From positions 27,416,234 through 27,480,233 of the forward strand of contig OW386293.2 of assembly GCA_936432065.2 (NCBI GenBank): a stretch of 64,000 nt of DNA. The letters run 5' to 3'. Origin of the DNA: Rutpela maculata. Lineage: Eukaryota > Arthropoda > Insecta > Coleoptera > Cerambycidae. Below are positions 55,990-64,000 of this stretch, piece by piece; position 1 is the first letter of the stretch, and every line of letters begins with the position of its first letter. The position numbers and the translations under genes were made by a program. The notes beneath the pieces are model-generated. The model had not been told where the DNA came from, searched no databases, and was given only the letters and a program-made list of their open reading frames with translations.

Positions 55990-57240
55990 TCGGTCTCGGA
56001 TGACTGGGGCCGGGCAGGACTATTGCCCTTTACCCCACTACATCGCTGTAGACCAGGGACTAGCCTCGTGCAGGGCGGGCGAACTTACTTTACGTCGGCC
56101 CCACTCACAAATGTGAGTGGTGCAGACGATTTCGGCCCACCTGGGGATGAGCTGTGTAGCTCGAGGAAGGGCAGACCTAACTGCTTTGGTAGCATTTTCG
56201 GTCTGCCCGGAGCTAGGGGGACTACAGGTACTGGACGGTTGTTTGTCCGGTACCCGCAGGGTCTTGGGTGGGTGGTTGGGTGATCGTCCTGTCTCTTCCG
56301 TGGGGTGTTTTCATCGGACGGTGGTATGTTTTATACTCACCCGTTATCCAGTATCTGCACCTTCGGCCTCTTGTGCCTCGGAGCATCTGCTGGGTCGTAG
56401 ACAGTAGCCTCCCTGACCAGTGGGTTCCCATGCTCTTCAGCAAGGGCGTACATCTTCCTGGCTCTCTCCTTGATGATTTCAGTGACCGGGGTGTACTCTA
56501 GGTCCCTGAAGATGTCCTCGTTGCGCACGAACCAGGGTGCGTTGACTGCTGTCTGGAGGGCGACGTTCTCCACTCTCTGGATCTGTTGAAAGTAGCTCTT
56601 TGCTTGGTAGCCTCATGCTACCGAAACAAACGTCAGCTGAGGCCGGATGAGAGACCTGATAAGCGTGAGCTTATTCCTCAGGTTGAGTCTGCTCTGTCTA
56701 CCCGTCATCGGGTAGATTAGGGCTCTCGTCCTCCTGGCCTTCTTGACGATGGCATCCGTGTTCTGTCTCCATGTTAGGCCTTTATCCATGATCACGCCAA
56801 GGTAGTTGACGGAATCGTGCCATTGGATGTCTTCACCAAACATGGAAACGTGGCCTGTGGGGTTTTGTTTTCTTTTCTTGAAGAGGACCGCCTTGCTCTT
56901 CTCGGCGTTGACGGCTACCTTCCATCGGTTGCACCAGTCCCCTAGGAGGGTGGCCGCCTCCCGGTGGCTAGCCTTTAGTTTCAGGATCTGGCTGTCAGGG
57001 CTGTGTCATCGGCGTAGAGGGTCATGGAGGTCCTCTCCGTCCGTGGTAGATCGGATGTGAAGATGGAGAACAAGTGCGGGGAGAGCACTGAGCCTTGGGG
57101 GCCTCCATTGTTCTGTACGTGGACACCTTGTCCACGATCTTCACCCTCATCTGTCTCCTGTGCAGGTATGATCTCACTAGCTTGACATAAGGACTGGCAA
57201 GTATGTTCAGATTCTTATACCTAAGACCCAAAATAATGGA
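55990..57240 (-). pseudogene. Jockey-like LINE ORF2 C-terminal half and 3' region
   Basis: On the minus strand: LVRSYLHRRQMRVKIVDKVS near 57175-57120, then the RT active site LYADDTALTA near 57020-56990, EDIQWHDSVNYLGVIMDKGL (near 56830-56775), KKARRTRALIYPMTGRQSRL (near 56745-56690), LIRSLIRPQLTFVSVA (to 56613) and, after a frame change, ENVALQTAVNAPWFVRNEDI to PKVQILDNG with a stop at 56337. These are the palm, thumb and C-terminus of a Jockey-clade protein. GC-rich compared with its surroundings, as Jockey coding regions often are. About 340 bp of 3' region follow. The 5' part is absent, so it is a truncated insertion with at least three frame changes. Confidence 0.8.
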
Positions 57241-57388
57241 AAACCATCTTGCCGGCTACTGCGGTGGTCCCTTCTAGTCCCCTGCCGTCCCCTCCCCGAG
57301 TCCTACGGAAAGTATAGCACATCTAGCCGTTCAGTGTGTTTCTGCGTCAATCGAAACAAGAATGTTGCGTTGAAGGCTTGCGTTTGTC

Positions 57389-58020
57389 GTGTATACGTAC
57401 TATATTTTAAATCATTCAACAAAAATTCCTACCGATTGTAAACCTTTCTTTTCAAACACTCAAAATAAATTACAACTTGTTCGATATCTTTGCACTACTG
57501 CTCCAAAATATGCACAAGTAAAGAAAGACTGCGAGATGTATATTTGTGGAGGATTCGATGATCCAACAAAATGTTTCAAGCTACAAGTGTCTTCACTTTG
57601 TGAGGTACTTGAATTAAAATCAAACCACTTAAAAGCTGATTTAAGGATGTTCTGTCACATTTTCACGCAGAAAGAATTCACTCTGCCCATGTTGTTATCC
57701 TCAGTGCTGATACAAATGTATTCATCTTAGCGATTTATTACTAGCAAATATTGGTTGTCCAGGTCTATGGTTCTACGGTTCTTATAAAAAAGAAACATCT
57801 GCTAGAATGCCATTTAGCTGCTGAATCCCTTGGTGAAAGGATATGTAATATTTTGCCAGCATTACATTCCGTAAGTGGTTGCAATACTACCAGTAGATTA
57901 GGCAGTAAAATAGAATGTTTGAAAGCTGCAACGGAGGATTTTATACAAACAGCCCTTGTATCTTTGGGAAACTTTGACCTAAATGCTGAACAATTGAAAT
58001 AGTTAGAAACAGTTTGGAAA
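57389..58020 (+). pseudogene. PIN-like protein relic (ADTDV...GCDTTS type)
   Basis: Successive frames read QLVRYLCTTAPKYAQVKKDC with a VYICGGFDD-type end, an acidic block NHLKADLRMFCHIFTQKEFT (normally EADTR), an ADTNVFILAIYY stretch near 57707-57742 (normally ADTDV), WFYGSYKKE near 57770, HLAAESLGERICNILPALHS near 57808-57866 and VSGCNTTSRLGSK (normally GCDTTS). Spaced acidic residues in EADTR...DTDV...GCD...TTS recall PIN/FEN-like metal-dependent nuclease folds, and such proteins recur in insect repeats. That reading is an inference. At least two frameshifts and loss of two acidic positions (D to N) make it inactive. Confidence 0.55.
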
Positions 58021-58825
58021 TTGAGTTTGTTTTCAAAGAATTCTTGAAATATTTTCGGCAGTTTTCTCGAAAACGGTTGAAATTATCAAGTTCTACCAAG
58101 TGTACCTTTTTTTACGTAGAAATGACTCTTGCATGAGTCAAAAGTGCCACTACGTTTCGTAAAAAAAAAAGAAAAATATTCATCACCCGGCATAGCTCAT
58201 GAGGCGTCCTCCATGGGCTAGAGTGATGTGACATATAAATTATTGTTTCTTAGCTTAAAAAATGTTTCCTTACCAAATTGGGAGAAGATCGATCAAGCGG
58301 TAGTTGAGTATTGCAAAAGAAAAGAAAAAAAATTACAATTTTGACACCCTCTTATTCCACAGCAACAATTTACTATTTGGTTCTATCCTCATATTTTGAT
58401 TCAAAGAATCTGCCCTTGAACTATGGCCTATTAAAATGGTCCACCCTGTGTAGGTAAGAGGAGGAAGGATAAAACAAAATTGGACCAGAAAATGGAACGG
58501 CAAGATCCGGATTATTAATCTTTGAACTATTCTCAGCTAATATCCATTGATAAAATGCGGTCCTCACATTTTGCATACTCACTTCCTTCTAGCGCCCGCT
58601 CTATTAGGTAAATACTTTAAAATACTCATTATTGGAGAACCAATCAAAACAAATGATTCAAGTATTTTTAATATTTTTTTTTGCTTTAAAATGCTAAGAA
58701 TCCTATCATATAATTCAATACTTCGTCAGTATTAGCTAGAAGAGAAGTTGTTTTGATTAGTTCTCCAATAATGAGTGTTTTAAAGTATTTACCTAACTAG
58801 TATATTAGCGTGCCCAGATTAGCCT

Positions 58826-59092
58826 GATATTAATCTTTGTGACTTTTTTCTATGGGGGTACTTGAAAAATAAAGTGAATGCTACTCGGCCGCGTAACAGA
58901 CAAGAGCTTTGCCGTAGGATTAGGCAAGCGTGTTAAGAAATTACTCCCCAAAATTTAAGAAAGGTGATTGAACGGTTGTTGAAAAGTGTATTTTATTGGA
59001 AGGTGGTTATGTTGAAGAGACCAGAATTAAAAAAAAACTTGTTTTTAGGTTCGTTACAGCAATTAAATAAAGTTATAAAAAAGTGTTTTTTT
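58826..59092. other. No gene recognised
   Basis: Short AT-rich gap between the 689-family relic and a tandem duplication. Confidence 0.3.
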
Positions 59093-59640
59093 AAGAAATT
59101 AATTAATATTTCGTTTCTGCCATAATCCGTTTTTGAGATCATGCAGAATATGGATTAAGGAGTTCTTGGACATGCTGAATCCAAATATGATAGAAAAATT
59201 GGTCTAAAATAAGACCTAATACTCTTTGGCCAAAAAACCTACCCTATTTTACCCCCTAAAACCGCACGCCAATGAAGAATGAAAATTTTTACTATGCCAA
59301 ATGATTAATTTTTCCAACGTATAATTACCATCCAAATTTGAAGAAAACCGCATAATAACTGATATAGTAAGAAATTAATTAATTTTTCGTTTCTGCCATA
59401 ATCCGTTTTTGAGATCATGGAGAATATGGATTAAGGGATTTTTGGACATGCTAAATCCAAACATGATAGAAAAATTTGTCTATAATAAGCCCTTTATCCT
59501 TTTGCCGAAAAATCGACCTCTGTTTACCCCCTAAAACCGCACGCCAATGAAAAATGAAAATGTTTACTATGCCAAATAATTACTACCCAAATTTGAAGAA
59601 AATCACATTATTAATAACTGAGATATTACGGTGGATTTAT
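59093..59640. repeat. Tandem duplication, 276-bp step
   Basis: AAGAAATTAATTAAT begins at 59093 and 59369. Both copies contain TTTCGTTTCTGCCATAATCC, GATATGGATTAAGG-like and CCTAAAACCGCACGCCAATG segments with about 10% differences. Non-coding. Confidence 0.8.
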
Positions 59641-60229
59641 GAAAAGCGGGACATGTTGTATAATAAATCAAATGCATTTTAGTATCACTAGGTACAAGTA
59701 CTCACAATACCAATCATTTATTTATATAAGCTGTGAATGCAGAAATTCAACTACAGAGTAAAATGCGTTCACAACTGATATAGATTTTACAGTGAAAAAC
59801 ATTATTTGGCTGGACATATTGTTTATGTCATCACTTAATCTATTACAAAAGATGGTAATGGTAATGCTAATGGTAATATGGATTTGATTCATATAGTTGA
59901 AGCCTATGGTTATCGTGATGTATATCCAGGATGAGTTGGATAATAATAAAATGCATTTTGAAAATTAAATTGTTATAAATTTTGCTTAACAAATTTTAAT
60001 GAGAAATTTGAATATGTATAGATATCGTACTTATCGTAGAGTTAATAATATTCGTTGCCTAATAGATGAAGATAATATAAGAATTTAAGAATTCCCATAG
60101 ACTAATTTCTTGTAAAAAACACTATTTGCTACCTCAAACAGGTACTCTGTATCTTGCATGCGGTTCTATATTGGAAAAATAATGTTTTTACTGTTCATAC
60201 TGGTTATCTGACGTAGCCTTTTTAAAGCA

Positions 60230-60671
60230 AAATATTTACTTGCACATTTTGTGCATACTGAAATAACGTAAGCTTTCCAATTAATAGATAAGTTAATGTG
60301 AATTCCCAATGATTTGAAAGAGATAAGCTATTGAATTGAGTTTCTCTTATGTTGTAATAATAACCATGAGATATATCTTGTTGCAACCAGGTGAAATTGG
60401 ATAAGAAATATTTTTCATTAATTAAATACAAACTTTTTGTTGTTAAAGTATTCAGTTATTGATATAAAGTTAGTTCAAGTCCTACCACTTCAAAAATGTC
60501 TCCACAAGAAATAATAGTTAAATCATCTGCAAATGGGCCGTACTGAGAAGAAATAAAGTTGTCGTAGTCACTGATGCACAAAATAAACAACAGCGGGTCT
60601 AACGCATTACCTTGTGGTATACCAATATCAACCAGATCATCTGATCTTTTACCAAAACAATCCACGAACTA
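60230..60671 (-). pseudogene. LINE reverse transcriptase fragment
   Basis: Minus strand: GIPQGNALDPLLFILCISDY followed by YGPFADDLTII (60610-60515), the palm motifs of a non-LTR reverse transcriptase with the YADD box changed to FADD. A thumb-like continuation lies at 60430-60230 (KYFLSNFTWLQ, LSLSNHWEFTL). It abuts a different LINE relic on the plus strand at about 60672, so the two were joined by successive insertions. Confidence 0.65.
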
Positions 60672-61785
60672 TTTCCTATCAGCATGTCTAGGCATAACGG
60701 GAGCAATGTCAACAATGCCTTCCGCATCCTACTTTGCCTACCTCCATTATATTTAGTTGTGGAGAGTGAGGCACAGTCAGCGGCGTACAGGCTGAAAACA
60801 AACAGGCATGGGACCATTCCAAGAATAGGATACCATACCGAAATATTCTAACAAATAGGAAAAAATCGACTACTGAATATGCAGTCAGATAGAATCAGCA
60901 CAAGCCAACACCTTCAGGGAAGAGGAAGGAACGATGCAACTGCGAAGACATCCAAATGATACCATGTGGTATACTGACGGATCAAAAACGTCTAGAAGTA
61001 CTGGAGCAGGTGTTACGGGAGACCAACCAGGGACAGATATGAGTCTAAACCTGGGCAGCACCGCAACGGTGTTCCAAGCAGAAGTCACAGCTATTGAAAT
61101 CTGTGCACAAGAAATTATATGGAGGCCATATACTGACAAAAGAATCCGCATCATCACTGACAGTCAAGCAGCTGCCAAAGCTCTGAATGTAGTTCCAAAA
61201 TGGTAAAGGACTGCCTTGAATCCCTGGTGAAACTGACGGAACACAACAGAATACAACTGGAGTAGACGTGACGACACCAGGGCAATGAAGCCAACGAAAA
61301 AGCAGACAAGGTGGCCAAAGAAGGCGCAAAAACAGCCTTGATGGGACCCGAGCCATCCAGCGGTATCATACAATACCGCAAGAGGAATGGTAATGGAACT
61401 ATTAAGTCAGAAACATAACTTGTACTGGACCGGGACGCCGCCGGGGATGAAACAGTCACGTATGTTCATCACTGGCGGGTCATCCAAGATGAAGACTAAC
61501 GAATTGTTAAAGCTGAGCAGAAAACACCTGAGACGTAAAGTGGGAATCTTAACAGGACACTGCACACCAAATAGGTGTGAAGGATAATCCGGAATGCAGG
61601 ATGTGTGGTGAGGATGAGGAAACTCCTCACCACATACTATGTGAATGCCCAGCCTTGGTGGCTGGAAGGTTTTCAACCGTGACTCCGGAAGAAATAGCCA
61701 GAGCTCCCATTGACCGTATACTCTCCTTTTGGAGAGGAACGGGATTAATGGGATAACGAAACTATGGGGTACAATAAGCTTAAGC
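60672..61785 (+). pseudogene. LINE RNase H relic (R1/LOA-like)
   Basis: The RT tail piece (LGITGAMSTMPSAS, then VESEAQSAAYRLKTNRHG in shifted frames, 60688-60800) is followed by an RNase H domain: MWYTDGSKTSRSTGAG near 60966-61013, VFQAEVTAIEICAQE near 61070-61112, RIITDSQAAAKALN near 61147-61190, a degraded GHxGN box near 61275-61290 and NEKADKVAKEGAKTALMGP near 61292-61350. A C-terminal C..C...H...C remnant lies near 61590-61655. The acidic D, E, D residues remain but the frame breaks at 61203. It is the same family as the relics at 31640 and 37070. Confidence 0.75.
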
Positions 61786-62639
61786 TTGAGTACGGCGGGG
61801 CCTCTGGCATCGCACAACATAAGGAAAAAAATCCTATCGGTTAAATAAAACCCAAGTAAGCCATGTATACCATAACACACATAACAACTTGATGGTCAAC
61901 AATAAATAGAACGCCCTATATATTTCGACGTTTTCAAAAAGAGTGAAAAATTTTGAGTCGAAAACATGTAGTATACTCTATTTTTTATAAACCGAACCAT
62001 TTCAAAGATATTTGACATTTTATAGAAAAAATTGACAGGTGTAACGGTTTGAAATAACCTGTATAATTTTTCTCACTCAAAAAATCCTCATTTGATTTTT
62101 GATATGTAGAAAGGCCATAAAGTGAGCTACGCTTTACAGTTTAAAGAAATTCAATAATAACATGCCAAGTGTTTAGTTTTTTACGTTACATTTCGTCAAC
62201 TGGAACACACTGTATTTTTTCGCATTATATGATATAAAAAATAATTAATTTCCCTTTTTTCCATGTAAATATGTATTACGACATTTTGAATTATTTGCGA
62301 TTTAAAATTGAGTTTTAAAATTAAAAATTGCAGTTCCCGGTTGGACACCCTGTATGTCCAATAGTATCCCTGGACTATAAATACTACATTATTATATTTT
62401 TCCTTTATATTATTATTTTTTTATTATTATAAATAGTTAATAAATTCTATTTGATAACAAAACGTATTCAGCATTCATAGTTCTAAGTGCATTGGCAATA
62501 AATATTTGTATAACTTACAAAACGATACGCAAATATATATTCTTTAAGTAGCTGAAAGTAGGACTGGTTTTTTGGCACTTGGCACATACTCGGGTACAAC
62601 CGGACTCATAATTACATTATACCTATCACATGCATTTCA
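61786..62639. other. No gene recognised
   Basis: AT-rich sequence with a repeat-like ACACCCTGTATGTCC block near 62345. No supportable coding region. Confidence 0.3.
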
Positions 62640-62830
62640 AGATGTTTGGTGGGTTAGTGTTAGTGTAGCTGCGGTGTGGCAGGTGCGGCTCACCTGGGGC
62701 TCCACGAACAGGAGGGCCAGGTGAGTCGTACACCGAGGCACGAGCCGATCCACATCTGCCACCCAGTTGTGCACCGCGCACCAGCGGACCACTTTTTGAC
62801 ATTTGTGTGCCGGAACCGCCACTTTTTATA
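62640..62830 (-). pseudogene. GC-rich coding-like fragment, unknown
   Basis: About 190 bp of GC-rich sequence with open minus-strand frames, one reading SKSGPLVRGAQLGGRCG and then VYDSPGPPVRGAPGEPHLPH. It may be a piece of a LINE ORF1 or a 5' region. No domain is recognised. Confidence 0.3.
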
Positions 62831-63352
62831 AAAGTAGTTATCGATACGTTTCATTTGTGTGATATGTTATGTATCTGTCGAGGCGAATTTGTTAAGTCGC
62901 ACCTTTTTTTTGTTTTTTTTTCTTCCGGGCAATTTTTTTTAGGCTGCTTAAAATTTTATTTGGTTTCCGTTTTAGTACAGTAGCTAGAGATAAAAATATG
63001 CAAAATTTGGAAATAATGTCTTTATATGTTCTAAAGAGAAATCGAAAAATTGCATAAGAGTATTGCTGAAAATGTTTGTATTTATGTTCATTGTGTCTAA
63101 TTATGAATCTGAAGTAAAAATTAAGGAATTCAAAATGGTCGTTTCAATATGGTGTATTAAACAGGCCAAAAAAAATTGATCATCTAGCTAATGCTACGTA
63201 TTAACAGAAAATTGCATTTAAGAACATTTCTTTAAATAGTGACGTTTTTATTAAAAAAAGACACACATTGTTTCAAACATAATTTCTTTATTAGCATTTT
63301 TTGTGTAAGTGCCATAAATTGTGAGATATTTAACATTTAAACTAAATGCCCC
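62831..63352. other. No gene recognised
   Basis: AT-rich, no supportable feature. Confidence 0.3.
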
Positions 63353-63720
63353 CTAATTAGAGAATATTATTTAGGTATTAAGCAAATCACAACTCACACC
63401 CTTTTTTTAGTTTAGTTATTATAAAATTACCTACTTTCTGCATATTGTGGCCCTAATCTGGGCACGATAATATACTAGTTAGGTAAATACTTTAAAATAC
63501 TTATTATTGGAGAACCAGTCAAAACAACTACCCTTCTAGCTAATACTGACGATGTATTGAATTACATGAGAGGATTCCTAACATTTTGAAGCAAAAAAAT
63601 ATATTGTAAATACTTAAATAATTTATTTAAATTCAGTTATTCACACTTTTTTATTTAATATGAAATTATCTACTTTCTGTTTATTAGTACCTAGAGAAGT
63701 AGATGTTTTGGTTCTCCAAT
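63353..63720 (-). repeat. 689-bp-family relic without hammerhead
   Basis: AGAGAATATTATTTAGGTAT followed by AAGCAAATCACAACT, CTACTTTCTGCATATTGTGG, TAGCTAATACTGACGA and a second half starting CACACTTTTTTATTTAATAT. It spans the junction between the spacer end and the first half of the 689-bp monomer but stops before the ribozyme. About 85-90% similar by eye. The annotated strand follows the ribozyme strand of the tandem array. Confidence 0.7.
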
Positions 63721-64000
63721 AATCACACACCTACAAATTTTAACTTTTCTTTTGAATCGTTAACCAAAACCACTTATTTGTATTGTTTGGTCCCAGCTAC
63801 GTCTAACATAGTCATAAAAAAAATTGTTGGCTCTAAAAATTGTAATAACTGACCTAACTCACATATTATGGTATAATTTTAATAAAAAACGCAATTAATT
63901 ATCATGTGAAAAAATATTTGCCATTTTGATATATATTTCAAATACATGTTATATACTATATATTTAATTAGAATATAAGCACTTTAATCAGAAAATCAAT

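Larger units (their letters stand above)
55922..58603. mobile_element. TAG-TIR DNA transposon, 2.7 kb, TTA target duplication
   Basis: TAGTGCAGACGCTGGAAG at 55922 is mirrored by CTTCTAGCGCCCGCTCTA ending at 58603. Inside it GAGTATGCAAAATGTGAGGA pairs with TCCTCACATTTTGCATACTC. TTA flanks both sides (55919-55921, 58604-58606), and removing the insert restores the host repeat. A Jockey LINE (minus) occupies about 55990-57240 and a PIN-like pseudogene 57389-58020. The TAG start and 3-bp TWA duplication resemble the element at 1172-4276. Confidence 0.7.
55825..58825. repeat. 689-bp-family relic split by TAG-TIR element
   Basis: CACACTTTTTTATTTATTAT with CTACTTTCTGTATATCG and ATATACTAGTTA (55846-55921) is the start of a 689-family half-unit. 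It continues as TTAGGTAAATACTTTAAAAT at 58604. The piece 58604-58825 then folds back on itself (AGGTAAATACTTTAAAA against TTTTAAAGTATTTACCT). No hammerhead is retained here. Confidence 0.65.

Noticed and set aside
56117..56501. Overlapping GC-rich plus-strand frames
   Set aside because: They mirror the Jockey LINE on the minus strand, which has recognisable reverse transcriptase motifs.
61407..61880. 157-codon minus-strand frame
   Set aside because: It lies opposite the LINE RNase H relic and contains no recognisable domain.

Overview
This is a eukaryotic, very AT-rich, transposon-dense stretch, most probably from an arthropod (likely an insect) genome. I see no clear host gene. The pointers to an insect are the transposable-element families: intron-bearing Tc1/mariner-like transposase, Jockey- and R1/LOA-type LINE debris, a Ty3/Gypsy element primed by tRNA-Ser with very short LTRs, Helentron/DINE-1-like repeats with (GTCY)n tracts, a tRNA-derived SINE, and GERFHQDI-type and hAT-like coding remnants. 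Nothing is organised as an operon and most long open frames are TE fragments. The species cannot be named from the sequence.

Layout. 0-8 kb: a LINE tail split by a TA-flanked MITE, then two copies of one Tc1/mariner-like transposon. Copy A (+) is broken by a 3.1-kb long-TIR element with a TAA target duplication. Copy B (-) is broken by a Helentron-like repeat and capped by a SINE. 8-14 kb: a dispersed repeat with a 76-bp minisatellite, more Helentron-like copies and a large palindrome. 14.8-18.1 kb: hammerhead-ribozyme repeats (304-bp monomers, two on - and one inverted on +), split by a TAA-flanked foldback element and abutting a Jockey-like LINE. 21-24 kb: a broken LINE enclosing a MITE and a 689-bp tandem repeat that carries a second, unrelated hammerhead ribozyme. 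24-31 kb: a 1.8-kb foldback element, then a TIR element hit by a 5'-truncated LINE with an intact 567-codon frame and 13-bp target duplications. 31-42 kb: LINE RNase H debris, a GAAGAC-TIR element holding a hAT-like pseudogene, and a LINE ORF2 relic on -. 42.5-47.2 kb: a young, structurally complete Ty3/Gypsy element with identical 115-bp LTRs. 48.4-54.2 kb: a second GAAGAC-TIR element holding a GERFHQDI-type gene, itself broken by Gypsy debris and a TTAA-flanked element. 55-64 kb: another TAG-TIR element containing a Jockey LINE and a PIN-like pseudogene, inserted in a relic of the 689-bp family, then more LINE debris.

The most interesting content is the two independent families of self-cleaving type-I hammerhead ribozymes in tandem repeats (304-bp and 689-bp monomers). 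They have the architecture expected of retrozyme- or Penelope-associated circular-RNA elements. Also notable are two long-TIR transposon groups with degenerate coding regions that are not recognisable DDE transposases. Everything here was read by eye: boundaries marked approximate are uncertain by tens of bases, and all family names need database searches.
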